Positions 18,363 through 26,043 of a stretch of DNA of 43,970 nucleotides are shown one piece after another. The stretch's first letter is position 1, and the number at the start of each line of letters is the position of its first letter. The position numbers and the translations under genes were made by a program. Origin of the DNA: Lachnospiraceae bacterium (GTDB taxonomy: Bacteria; Bacillota; Clostridia; Lachnospirales; Lachnospiraceae); NCBI GenBank assembly GCA_017532145.1, contig JAFXJR010000106.1, positions 1 through 43,970 on the forward strand, given 5' to 3'. A model generated the notes under the pieces. It searched no databases and was not told where the DNA came from. It saw only the letters and a list, made by a program, of their open reading frames with translations.

Positions 18363-19336
18363 AACTGAAAGCTCCTGTCATAGATTCCCTTCACCCTGCA
18401 GCACCCCTCCTGTTTTCCCAATACTATGTATCTGCCAAAAATCTGCTGACTGAGCAAAACCTCCATAAAGCTTTTCTTTCTAATCTCCTCTAAGGAATCC
18501 CCATGAATGGTAGCCAGTACTTTACTGCCACACTGCAGTACCCTGCTGAGTGCTGCCACATCCTCCTCACTGCCCAGCTCATCCACCGCCACTGCCTGAG
18601 GAGACATTGAGCGTATCAACATCATCATCCCTAAAGCTTTTGGACAGCCATCCAATATATCCGTTCGCCTTCCCACATCGTTTTGAGCCACTCCCATATA
18701 ACAGCCGGCAATTTCTGACCTTTCATCTACCACGGCTACATTGATTCCCTTCTGGTGCCTGTTTCCATCAGAAATCTGCCTTACCATATCTCTAAGCAAT
18801 GTAGTCTTACCACAGCCTGGAGGAGAAATTAGTAGCGTGTCCAATAGCTGACCATTTTCATAAATCCAGGGAATTATCCTGTCAGCTACTCCCCGAATTT
18901 CATGAGCAATTCTAATATTCATATAACGAATATGTTTGATATTCCTGATTTTTCCTTCTTCATCCAAAATAACCTGTCCCGCCAAGCCTACCCGATGACC
19001 TCCCGGCAGAGTAAGAAAGCCCTGTCTGATTTCGTCAGAAAAAGCATAAATAGAATAGTCACACACATGATTTAATATAGCCTCTATCTCTCTGTCTGTG
19101 ATACAGCTGGCCTTTTCCTGACTGGTTAAAACCTGTCCTCCTCCACTTAAAAAATATTCACAGCCATCTAAAAGGAGGATAATCTCTCTGCCTGCTCTTA
19201 AGCGAATTTCCTGTAGCCTGTCTGCTAAATCCGCCACCTCCTGCCACTGTCTCCTCATCTGAGCAGGAAACAGATGCAGAATTTCTTCACTTTTTTTCAT
19301 TTCTCCCTGCCTTCTTTCCGTTTTCACTGTTCCCAT
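18356..19336 (-). CDS. spoIIIAA: SpoIIIAA secretion-type ATPase
   Basis: SpoIIIAA resembles the hexameric ATPases of secretion and pilus systems and is proposed to energise the feeding-tube complex. The Walker A motif PPGCGKTT is at about residues 172-179, followed by VVDERSEIAG and the Walker B-like AVAVDELGSEEDVAAL. It is the first gene of the spoIIIA operon. ATG at 19336 gives 326 aa; an internal ATG at 19300 (MKKSEEILHLFPAQ) would give 314 and has GGGAG very close by, so the start is uncertain. On the minus strand just upstream, CATATATT resembles a sigma-E -10, with GAATAAC near the -35 position. Confidence 0.94.
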   Translation of the reverse strand: MGTVKTERRQGEMKKSEEILHLFPAQMRRQWQEVADLADRLQEIRLRAGREIILLLDGCEYFLSGGGQVLTSQEKASCITDREIEAILNHVCDYSIYAFSDEIRQGFLTLPGGHRVGLAGQVILDEEGKIRNIKHIRYMNIRIAHEIRGVADRIIPWIYENGQLLDTLLISPPGCGKTTLLRDMVRQISDGNRHQKGINVAVVDERSEIAGCYMGVAQNDVGRRTDILDGCPKALGMMMLIRSMSPQAVAVDELGSEEDVAALSRVLQCGSKVLATIHGDSLEEIRKKSFMEVLLSQQIFGRYIVLGKQEGCCRVKGIYDRSFQLC

Positions 19337-19409
19337 CCCTTTCTTCTACTTTCAATATATGATGCTTTGTCCAGGTTATTCCTATCCATCCGTACTTTTT
19401 AACCGAATC

Positions 19410-19459
19410 AAAAAAAGTCTCCTGCTTCAAGCATATCAAATACTTGAAGCAAAAGACTT
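19410..19459 (-). terminator. Intrinsic terminator downstream of the glycosyltransferase pair
   Basis: On the minus strand the arms AGTCT..TGCTTCAAG and CTTGAAGCA..AGACT pair with small internal bulges and a loop of about 11 nt, followed by seven T residues (19410-19416 on the plus strand as A). It lies after the GT-C gene and before spoIIIAA, separating the two operons. A further small hairpin, AAATTCAAT/ATTGAATTT, is at 19502-19522. Confidence 0.8.
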
Positions 19460-19533
19460 CCTTGATTTATTTCACTGTCAAAAAGGATATTTGCCATCTA
19501 CAAATTCAATTTCATTGAATTTCGCTACTTGTT

Positions 19534-19581
19534 ATAATATGATGCCAGGGTCAAAACCTTTTGACCCTGGCATCATATTAT
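19534..19581. repeat. Perfect 23-bp inverted repeat overlapping a stop codon
   Basis: The arms at 19534-19556 and 19559-19581 are exactly complementary over 23 bp with only CC between them (core TGATGCCAGGGTCAAAA and its complement). The stop codon of the GT-C gene (19573-19575) lies inside the right arm. No U tract follows on the gene strand, so it is not a standard terminator; that job is done by the hairpin at 19410-19459. Confidence 0.8.
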
Positions 19582-21630
19582 TTGATAAATATAGTACCGT
19601 TTGTTGTCCTGGCAGAGGCTTAGATTGTCTCCTTCCAGCTTTTTTTCCACAATCAGATAGCATCCCTTCTGCAGACGGGCAATCTCTTTTCTGTCAATCA
19701 TTCGTATCTTTCTGTCATACAATTCTGCCTGAGCATAATACTTTGCTTTCTCGTCCGTCAGGCAATAGACCGGTGCCTCCTCCAGATTACGTTCTGCCCA
19801 TCGAAAAATACCTTCCTTTGGCCGCTGATAGGCTTCAATCCGTATCACACTATAGGACACTCCTACCACTAAAAACAGCACACTGATTGCCGCACAAAAC
19901 AGGATTCTTCCCTGTCTGCTCCTTCGTTTCCATACCAGACCAAACAATAACAGCAACGTTACCGCCTGAATCAGCAATGTAAAGTGTATGACATTCATTC
20001 CCTCTACCCGATCTGCGTACCACATACCGGGAATACACATACTTTTCATTAATTCATTCTTAAATTGTCCGGAATACAGATGAATCATCAAGGTCACTGC
20101 AAAGGCTACCACATTTCCTAACAGTATCTTAACTAACAGCAGCCAGGAGGGATTCCCCAACACATATACCAATCCAAACATTATAATCACGCCAAGCACT
20201 GCATCTACATATCGACCATAATATAAATAAGTTACCAGCTTTTCTCCTATATTGTCACTTAAAGGCATATTAGCCAATGTACTGATTCCCCACTCTCCCA
20301 GAAAAGCCAGTGCGACGAAAAATAAAAAGAAGAAATCCTTCCCCTGTCTGCGAAATAGCTCCCGAATGACATAGCATAGTCCCAGAATACCTAAAGTGAA
20401 AGTAGACATATTGACATAAACCAGCTCTCCCAGAGCAGTTCTTATTCCATGCCCTATCCCATCCGGTGTAAAAAAAGCCTTTAGCTTCCAGATACGGTTT
20501 CCCACATCATTCAATCCATACTCCAGACCGGTAGCCTGAGTAAGTCCGGCCTCCAGGACGTTCCTTCCCCATTCGTTTCCTAGATACAAAATAGCAGCCG
20601 GAAGCAATAAAGCCTGCAGCTTTACCCAGGAAATTCTGCCTGTCCATTTTAGAAGCACTGCCAATAAAGATAAAGCCAGAATAATGGCTAACATCCGATT
20701 ATGAATCAAATAGGTAAGACCGGCCAGAAAGGAGGTCAACAGACAAAACAGAAAGCTACTGGTTTCCAACAGTCGTTCCAAGCATAGTAACAGTAGCCAA
20801 AAGGTCAGATAGATGGCCATCTCAGACCAGGCAATCTTAGACTGTCCAACATAAGCCGGGTAGAGACTGACTGCTGCAGCGATTGCCATCCTCAGACTCC
20901 ACGCTGTACTGGGATAGAGCCTGCCCAACAGTGTTCTCACCGTCAGATAAATTCCTATTGCCATCGCACCATTCATCAGTAAGGCTGCATGGTACATAGA
21001 CGACATATATTCAAACACAAAAAAAAGAGGCAGCAATAAAAGACTATAGCCAAAGGAATACCAGGGTGCATGACTAATCACTCCTGACCAATCATAACCA
21101 GCAAAAAATGCCGCATGCTCCCAGTAGAAAAATTCATCCACCAGAATAATAGGAACATCATACTTCCAAAAGCCCCAAACATGCACCAGAAAAATTCCTG
21201 CCATTAGTAACAGCCCTATCAATTTTATTTTCAGACTGACTTTCGGAATAACAGAAGCTACCTGTTCTTCCTCCTCCGAATCCTCCCATTCTTCTCCTGT
21301 TTCCTCCAGTTCCTCCCATATTCCAGGCTTTTTTTCTGTCTGCCTTGATGTTTCCTCTTCCGCTACTTCTATTTCTTCCTCAGCAACAGTTTTAGCATAT
21401 CCTTTTACTGGTCTCTCCTGTAGCTTTTTCTCCTGTCTTTCCCTGGCTGCTTTAGCTGCCCTCTCCTTCGATGCTTCAATTGCTTTTTGAATCGATTCTT
21501 TAGTAGACCTTTTCTTTACTTTCTTGTTCTCCTCTTCTCTCAGTCTCCTTTCCTCCTCCAGTCTTTCCGGGGATTTGATAATCACCTTCTCCTTCATCCT
21601 TATCTGTCCCGTCGCTTTCTTTTTTTCCAT
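19573..21630 (-). CDS. Polytopic GT-C-like glycosyltransferase with charged N-terminal extension
   Basis: The protein has 685 residues. The first ~130 are extremely charged and probably coiled coil (runs such as KASKERAAKAARERQEKK style K/E/R repeats). About 11 membrane helices follow from residue 136, then a soluble tail. An early acidic motif between the first helices, ILVDEFFYWEH, is like the loop-1 acidic site of GT-C enzymes that use polyprenyl-phosphate sugars. The neighbouring GT2 enzyme would supply such a donor. The start at 21630 is supported by GGAGG 5 nt upstream. This start lies 131 nt inside the upstream gene, which is unusual. The donor, the acceptor and the exact family are not recognised. 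Confidence 0.75.
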   Translation of the reverse strand: MEKKKATGQIRMKEKVIIKSPERLEEERRLREEENKKVKKRSTKESIQKAIEASKERAAKAARERQEKKLQERPVKGYAKTVAEEEIEVAEEETSRQTEKKPGIWEELEETGEEWEDSEEEEQVASVIPKVSLKIKLIGLLLMAGIFLVHVWGFWKYDVPIILVDEFFYWEHAAFFAGYDWSGVISHAPWYSFGYSLLLLPLFFVFEYMSSMYHAALLMNGAMAIGIYLTVRTLLGRLYPSTAWSLRMAIAAAVSLYPAYVGQSKIAWSEMAIYLTFWLLLLCLERLLETSSFLFCLLTSFLAGLTYLIHNRMLAIILALSLLAVLLKWTGRISWVKLQALLLPAAILYLGNEWGRNVLEAGLTQATGLEYGLNDVGNRIWKLKAFFTPDGIGHGIRTALGELVYVNMSTFTLGILGLCYVIRELFRRQGKDFFFLFFVALAFLGEWGISTLANMPLSDNIGEKLVTYLYYGRYVDAVLGVIIMFGLVYVLGNPSWLLLVKILLGNVVAFAVTLMIHLYSGQFKNELMKSMCIPGMWYADRVEGMNVIHFTLLIQAVTLLLLFGLVWKRRSRQGRILFCAAISVLFLVVGVSYSVIRIEAYQRPKEGIFRWAERNLEEAPVYCLTDEKAKYYAQAELYDRKIRMIDRKEIARLQKGCYLIVEKKLEGDNLSLCQDNKRYYIYQII

Positions 21631-22591
21631 TGATTCCTCCGTTGCTCTGTGTATATCTGCATTCCTGCTTTTTTACATGATACTGGATATCTTCCAAAAT
21701 TTTCCGATTAGCTGCTATAATATCTGCCTGCAGCCCTATGATATAGGTCATAAATCCCATCATCAATAACGTTCCTGCCAGAATCAGAGACTGTACATGC
21801 CCCGATGCTGAGCCATTAAAATAATAATATAAAAATCGCAATCCCAGTCCAAACCCAGCCAGAAAGGGGACTGAGCCTACTACTGTAAAAAAAGCCAGTG
21901 GACGGTACATAGCAAAGGCTCTTACCATGGTGACTACCGATTTTTTTATATAGCCAAACATACTGTTAAACAGCCGGGATTGTCTTAATTCCGGATTAGT
22001 TCTAACGGGTACAGACATAATGGCCATTCTATTATGCCCTGCCTGAATGATAGTTTCCAGTGTATAAGTATAGTCGTTAATTACATTCAGCCGCAAAGCA
22101 GCTTCTCTACTGTAGGCTCGAAATCCACTGGGTGCATCCGGTATGCTAGTCCCTGATGCTTTGCGTACTGCCCAGCTGCCCAGCCTTTGCAGTTTCTTTT
22201 TCAAGGGAGAAAAGTCCGAAATTTCTTCAATGGGTCTTTCTCCTATCACTATATCTGCTCTTCCTTCCAGAATAGGACGCACCAGCTTTTGGATATCCTG
22301 GCTACAATACTGGTTGTCTGCATCTGTATTGACGATAATATCGGCTCCCTGTTCCAGACAGGCATCTATTCCAGCCATAAATCCCCGAGCCAGTCCCTTA
22401 TTTCTCCTTAAATTGACTACATAGTGAACTCCCCAGTTGACTGCCACCTCTGCAGTATTGTCCTCACTGCCATCATTGATAATCAGATATTCTATTGTAT
22501 CAATACCTTCTATCTGTTTTGGCAGGCTGTCCAATACAATCGCTAACGTTTCCGCTTCATTATAACAGGGAATTTGTATAATTAATTTCAT
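21500..22591 (-). CDS. GT2 family polyprenyl-phosphate glycosyltransferase
   Basis: The N-terminal GT-A domain reads MKLIIQIPCYNEAETLAIVLDSLP and has LIINDGSEDNT and VNTDADNQY (DxD-like). Two C-terminal membrane helices (about 225-250 and 265-290) follow. This matches DPM1/GtrB-type enzymes that transfer a sugar from a nucleotide donor to undecaprenyl phosphate. After about residue 315 the protein has a hydrophilic, low-complexity tail. That tail is read through the ribosome-binding site and first 131 nt of the next gene. The pair probably acts together: this enzyme makes the lipid-linked sugar and the GT-C protein uses it outside the membrane. Confidence 0.88.
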   Translation of the reverse strand: MKLIIQIPCYNEAETLAIVLDSLPKQIEGIDTIEYLIINDGSEDNTAEVAVNWGVHYVVNLRRNKGLARGFMAGIDACLEQGADIIVNTDADNQYCSQDIQKLVRPILEGRADIVIGERPIEEISDFSPLKKKLQRLGSWAVRKASGTSIPDAPSGFRAYSREAALRLNVINDYTYTLETIIQAGHNRMAIMSVPVRTNPELRQSRLFNSMFGYIKKSVVTMVRAFAMYRPLAFFTVVGSVPFLAGFGLGLRFLYYYFNGSASGHVQSLILAGTLLMMGFMTYIIGLQADIIAANRKILEDIQYHVKKQECRYTQSNGGINGKKESDGTDKDEGEGDYQIPGKTGGGKETERRGEQESKEKVY

Positions 22592-22626
22592 CCTGCCACT
22601 GAACTCCTCTCTTTGTGACTTTCTTT

Positions 22627-22736
22627 ATAACTGTTCAGTACCCTCACAGTCACAAGGCAAAAATCCATGAAAATTCGTTACTATGACGTTTTCCTACGCT
22701 CAGCACAGCAAGTATGCTGACCTACTGAATAATTAC
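22627..22736 (+). repeat. Dispersed repeat copy A (110 bp)
   Basis: The copy begins ATAACTGTTCAGTA (22627-22640) and ends TACTGAATAATTAC (22723-22736), which are near-perfect inverted ends. It shares CCCTCAC, the ATCCATGAAAAT block and CAGCACAGCAAGTATG with copies B and C, but lacks about 23 bp in the middle that form an inner stem in copy B. It lies upstream of the GT2 gene on the gene strand. A 62-codon frame across it is not supported. Confidence 0.8.
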
Positions 22737-22846
22737 CTGTCTTTTTCTCTATTGTAGTCTCCCCCATAGGAAAACTGCAAGTAGTTTTTTCCACTTCCTG
22801 CCCTGATTCATTGCGTTGTTTTTTTGTATGCAAAAAAGTACATACT

Positions 22847-22876
22847 ATCATAGAGTTTTTCGTAGACATTTTCCAA
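22847..22876 (-). promoter_or_regulatory. Possible promoter of the glycosyltransferase pair
   Basis: On the minus strand TTGGAA (22871-22876) and TATGAT (22847-22852) are 18 nt apart. It is divergent to, and partly overlaps, the grcA promoter. It would give a leader of about 250 nt containing repeat copy A. It is a weak call because this AT-rich gap offers other matches. Confidence 0.3.
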
Positions 22877-22891
22877 ATCTAGTGATATGAT
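22863..22891 (+). promoter_or_regulatory. Promoter of the grcA-like gene
   Basis: TAGACA (22863-22868) and TATGAT (22886-22891) are separated by 17 nt, close to the vegetative consensus. The start codon is about 55 nt downstream of the inferred transcription start. It overlaps a possible divergent promoter for the glycosyltransferase genes. Confidence 0.6.
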
Positions 22892-22952
22892 ATAAACAAC
22901 AAAGCAATAACAGTTATCATTATTAACCATAGGAATCAAGGAGGAACCCATT

Positions 22953-23192
22953 ATGACAAACACAGCACAGGTAGATAACTTAGTAAATTTATTAGACGGA
23001 TACGCAGAGAAGGGCGGACATCATCTGAATGTAAACGTTCTGAACAGAGAAACTCTCTTAGATGCACAGAAGCATCCTGAGAAGTATCCTCAGCTGACTA
23101 TCCGTGTAAGTGGATATGCTGTTAACTTCATTAAGCTAACTCCCGAGTAGCAGACTGACGTTATCAACAGAACCTTCCATGAAGGTATGTAA
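22953..23192 (+). pseudogene. grcA: Short glycyl-radical (GrcA/PFL C-terminal type) protein with in-frame TAG
   Basis: The product matches the C-terminal glycyl-radical domain of pyruvate formate-lyase and of the stand-alone repair protein GrcA/YfiD. It contains [29 protein letters not shown] and RVSGYAVNF, where Gly54 would carry the radical. A TAG at 23148-23150 ends it at 65 residues. The same frame continues as QTDVINRTFHEGM to a TAA at 23190-23192, exactly the conserved end (family: LTPEQQ...). CAG to TAG is a single C-to-T change. Intact, it would be 79 aa, shorter at the N-terminus than the 127-residue E. coli protein. AGGAGG precedes the ATG and a terminator follows, so the unit looks like a real gene. 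It is the only plus-strand gene here. Confidence 0.85.
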
Positions 23193-23242
23193 TTAAAACG
23201 GATTGCACAATATTCTGTCTGTAGAATATCTCTTAAAAACCT

Positions 23243-23290
23243 AAAAAGGAGTCTCCAGAAAACCTGTTCTGTAGACTCCTTTTTTATTTT
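23243..23290. terminator. Bidirectional terminator between grcA and the XRE gene
   Basis: AAAAAGGAGTCT (23243-23254) pairs with AGACTCCTTTTT (23273-23284), with an 18-nt loop, and T tracts follow in both directions. It ends the plus-strand grcA transcript about 50 nt after the gene and the convergent minus-strand XRE transcript. Confidence 0.9.
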
Positions 23291-23295
23291 TATTT

Positions 23296-24114
23296 TTAAC
23301 TTATGTTATCACTATTCTGTTTATCTGGTCTGATACTATTATTCCGCTCACTATCTATATACTCCCCAACCTCCAACTTCATACGGATGGGTAACAATAA
23401 TAAATACCCAATCAATCCATACAAGGTACTAAGTAATGCAATACTTATAGAAGCAAATAAGCCTTGAGCAGAAACATCTGAACTTATATACGAATACATC
23501 ATTGCAATAAATCCTACACAGGTGACAAAAATCCCCATTCCCATCCAGGTATTGCTGACTAAACAAACGGCTGTTCTTGAACGTTTCTGCTCTACTGCAG
23601 ATACACCCTGTCTTCTGCCTGTTACTATGACAAATGCCTGCAAAAAATCTCTGCCTAAATTTGTTCCCAATAAAAACAAGAAGGTAACTATCAGCAGAGG
23701 CAGCAGAGATGGCAAATCCAATAACCAAAATCCCATACTGATTCCTCCATTGGATATAATCGTCAGTCCACCTCCTAATAAAACAGTTACCATTGTTACC
23801 CAAATAATAGTAACGGAATTCTCTCTTTTCTTCTTGTTGATTTCTGTTTCATGAATAAGATTCATCATATTTTCCTCCGCCTTTCTGGAATAGCCCTCCT
23901 CTGGCAAACGCTCTCCTGACAGCAACTCATTCACGTTAATTTGCAGCGTCTGACAAAGTGGGGTAATTGAGGATAGCTCTGGCATACCCTTACCGCACTC
24001 CCATTTCGATATCGTCTTGTTACTAACGCCAATGACATCAGCCAACTGCTGTTGTGTCATTCCCTGTTCCTTCCTTAACTCAGAAAGAAACCTTCCAATC
24101 TTCTCCTGATTCAA
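23296..24114 (-). CDS. XRE-family regulator with C-terminal membrane domain
   Basis: Residues 5-60 form a Cro/CI-type helix-turn-helix (GMTQQQLADVIGVSNKTISKWE). A linker follows, then four or five membrane helices (about 100-255). This layout is common in Firmicutes one-component membrane regulators of envelope or stress genes. The start is TTG at 24114 with GGAGG 7 nt upstream; an upstream promoter TTGTAT-17-TATGTT supports it. Its targets are unknown. It is convergent to grcA and shares a terminator with it. Confidence 0.88.
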   Translation of the reverse strand: MNQEKIGRFLSELRKEQGMTQQQLADVIGVSNKTISKWECGKGMPELSSITPLCQTLQINVNELLSGERLPEEGYSRKAEENMMNLIHETEINKKKRENSVTIIWVTMVTVLLGGGLTIISNGGISMGFWLLDLPSLLPLLIVTFLFLLGTNLGRDFLQAFVIVTGRRQGVSAVEQKRSRTAVCLVSNTWMGMGIFVTCVGFIAMMYSYISSDVSAQGLFASISIALLSTLYGLIGYLLLLPIRMKLEVGEYIDSERNNSIRPDKQNSDNIS

Positions 24115-24138
24115 AACAGTACCTCCTTTCTTGCCTTC

Positions 24139-24167
24139 AACATAACAAAAATCTCTTTTTCATACAA
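24139..24167 (-). promoter_or_regulatory. Promoter of the XRE regulator gene
   Basis: On the minus strand TTGTAT (24162-24167) and TATGTT (24139-24144) are 17 nt apart, and the TTG start codon is about 25 nt downstream of the -10. Short leaders like this are usual for regulators. Confidence 0.6.
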
Positions 24168-24320
24168 CAGCTTTACTGTAGAAATAGGTCTACTTATCGT
24201 GGAAAAACGGAAAACTGTCTTATTTTTATTTGTTTTCTGTCAAAAAAGAAGCTATCACAACATAAAATTTTTCTACAATATACGATATTGACTCAAAGAA
24301 AATCATACAATAGCCACTTT

Positions 24321-24420
24321 AGGTAGCCCTACCTATCGGGGTTGAAAGGTCGGAGGAAAAACCCGTTACAAGGACTGGGCAGTTACCAGCCTATGACCTT
24401 TAGGTCGTGGGTAGTTGACA
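24321..24420 (+). mobile_element. Orphan IS200/IS605-type right end or omegaRNA-like element
   Basis: The sequence is GC-richer than its surroundings and rich in hairpins: GGTA/TACC (24322-24333), CGGG/CCCG (24337-24365), CTGG/CCAG (about 24374-24389), and a terminal stem CTATGACC/GGTCGTGG (24391-24410) with loop TTTA. The terminal part ends GTAGTTGACA. This layout (GACC-TTTA-GGTC hairpin followed by a TTGAC-like end) resembles the right end of TnpB-carrying IS605 elements, where the omegaRNA is encoded. No tnpA or tnpB frame lies to its left: the XRE gene occupies that space on the other strand. I infer a solo remnant, a MITE or an exapted guide RNA. The 24168-24320 stretch before it holds no gene. 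Confidence 0.5.
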
Positions 24421-24424
24421 CGAA

Positions 24425-24844
24425 CTACTGTGTTTGATGTATCATTTTACCCTTTCCCTTTTCAGCTGTCATGGCTTCATGTTCTTTCTTTAATTCTTCC
24501 AACAGTTCCTCCGCCTTCCAGGTCTGATTGGCCTCTGTCACTACCGCTTTATACGGGATAGCCCCAATTCCTGCCTTACGGATGGCTCCAAGAACCATAT
24601 CCAGCCTGCCAGGTGTAACTCCTGCCATCACCAGCATCGGGCTGTCCAGAGTCTTTGTATGCTCTGCTTCTGGAGGAATCACTTCCTGAGTCATCAGCTC
24701 CTTATTGCCTGCTAAATAGCCTATGGGAAGGTGCATTTCCTCTGTTCCAACACTCTTTACTCTAAATTTAGCCATGAATAACTGTGTCATCAGCTTCTTT
24801 TGCTTGCTTGCCTCAAAGGCAAATAATAAGATACATTCTCTCAT
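24425..24844 (-). CDS. DUF3783-type small protein
   Basis: The 139-residue protein starts MRECILLFAFEASKQ and has the conserved block around LDSPMLVMAGVTPGRLDMVLGAIRKAGIGAIPYKAVVTEAN that I recognise as the DUF3783 family of clostridia. A basic, charged tail follows. The function is unknown. It follows queA by 130 nt with a strong leader hairpin and has its own AAAGGAAG ribosome-binding site. Its stop codon lies 5 nt beyond the omegaRNA-like element on the other strand. Confidence 0.75.
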   Translation of the reverse strand: MRECILLFAFEASKQKKLMTQLFMAKFRVKSVGTEEMHLPIGYLAGNKELMTQEVIPPEAEHTKTLDSPMLVMAGVTPGRLDMVLGAIRKAGIGAIPYKAVVTEANQTWKAEELLEELKKEHEAMTAEKGKGKMIHQTQ

Positions 24845-24875
24845 TTTATTCTTCCTTTCTTTAGTGATTGATAAC

Positions 24876-24915
24876 GATATGGCAGGCGATTTCCTTTTCC
24901 ATCACCTGCCATACC
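24876..24915 (-). other. 15-bp stem hairpin in the leader of the DUF3783 gene
   Basis: The arms 24876-24890 and 24901-24915 pair over 15 bp (with two G-U pairs on the minus-strand RNA) around a 10-nt loop rich in G and A. On the gene strand there is no U tract after it, and it ends about 30 nt before the start codon. It may therefore control or stabilise the mRNA rather than end the queA transcript. On the plus strand a T-rich run follows it. Confidence 0.55.
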
Positions 24916-24974
24916 TCTTTGTTTTATTAGAGCCTGTTTGAATACTGCTTTATTCTGCACATACTAAATATTGA

Positions 24975-26012
24975 TTATATAATTAACATCGCATCCCCAA
25001 AACTAAAAAAACGATAGGCTTCCTCCACTGCCATCTGATAGGCTTTCAGTACCTTTTCCCGACCTGCAAAGGCAGATACCAGCATCACCAGTGTAGACTC
25101 CGGCAGATGAAAGTTGGTAATCAGTCCATCCATTATTTTAAACTGATAGCCGGGATAGATAAAAATATCTGTATTTCCACTGCTTTCCTTTAGCATACCT
25201 TTTTCATCTGCCGCACTTTCAATGGTTCGGCAGCTGGTAGTACCTACACAGATAACTTTGCCTCCTGTCTGTTTGGTTTGATTAATTTTTTCTGCTGCCT
25301 CCCCGGTAATTTGATAATATTCTGTATGCATATGGTGATTGAGAATATTTTCCTCCTTCACCGGCCGAAAGGTACCCAACCCCACATGAAGAGTTACATA
25401 GGCGATATTTACGCCTTTTTCTTCTATTTTCTCAAGCAGCTCTTTCGTAAAATGCAAGCCTGCTGTAGGAGCTGCTGCAGAACCTTCATACCTGGCATAT
25501 ACCGTCTGATAACGATTCTTATCCTCCAGTCGGTGAGTAATATAAGGCGGCAGGGGCATTTCTCCCAGCTGATCCAGAACTTCTTCAAAAATTCCCTGAT
25601 AAGTGAAACGAATTAATCGATTACCTTCTTCCACTACCTCCAAAATTTCTCCCTGCAAGATCCCCTCACCAAAGCTTACCATGGCTCCCGGCTTCAATTT
25701 CTTTCCCGGCTTAACCAGAGCCTCCCATACATCCTTTTCCTTCCGTTTTAACAGCAATACCTCTATGGCTGCTCCTGTATCCTCCTTGACTCCCAACAGT
25801 CGAGCCGGAATAACTCTGGTATCATTTAACACCAAGCAGTCTCCAGGAGAAAGATAGTCTGTCACCTCCCGAAAGCCATGATGTTCCACACTCCCACTTT
25901 CCCGCCCAAGTACCAATAGGCGGGAATCTGAGCGATTCTCTAAAGGATCCTGAGCAATTAATTCCTGGGGCAATTCAAAATAAAAATCCGATTTTTTCCA
26001 TTCCTGCTTCAT
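24975..26012 (-). CDS. queA: S-adenosylmethionine:tRNA ribosyltransferase-isomerase
   Basis: QueA transfers the ribosyl part of SAM to preQ1-modified tRNA to form epoxyqueuosine. The 345-residue length is normal. Typical blocks are [26 protein letters not shown] at the N-terminus, [15 protein letters not shown], and [11 protein letters not shown] with [20 protein letters not shown] in the C-terminal half. It lies downstream of the M18 aminopeptidase with repeat copy B between them. The usual partner tgt is not in the window. Confidence 0.96.
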   Translation of the reverse strand: MKQEWKKSDFYFELPQELIAQDPLENRSDSRLLVLGRESGSVEHHGFREVTDYLSPGDCLVLNDTRVIPARLLGVKEDTGAAIEVLLLKRKEKDVWEALVKPGKKLKPGAMVSFGEGILQGEILEVVEEGNRLIRFTYQGIFEEVLDQLGEMPLPPYITHRLEDKNRYQTVYARYEGSAAAPTAGLHFTKELLEKIEEKGVNIAYVTLHVGLGTFRPVKEENILNHHMHTEYYQITGEAAEKINQTKQTGGKVICVGTTSCRTIESAADEKGMLKESSGNTDIFIYPGYQFKIMDGLITNFHLPESTLVMLVSAFAGREKVLKAYQMAVEEAYRFFSFGDAMLII

Positions 26013-26043
26013 CTTTCTGCCTCATTTATTGTTTATCCTAAGC

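Noticed and set aside
19359-19886. A 175-codon plus-strand frame across the spoIIIA/glycosyltransferase gap
   Set aside because: It runs antisense through the GT-C gene and through two hairpins; composition is that of a shadow frame.
22681-22869. A 62-codon minus-strand frame overlapping repeat copy A
   Set aside because: It has no ribosome-binding site, crosses the repeat and shows no protein-like pattern.
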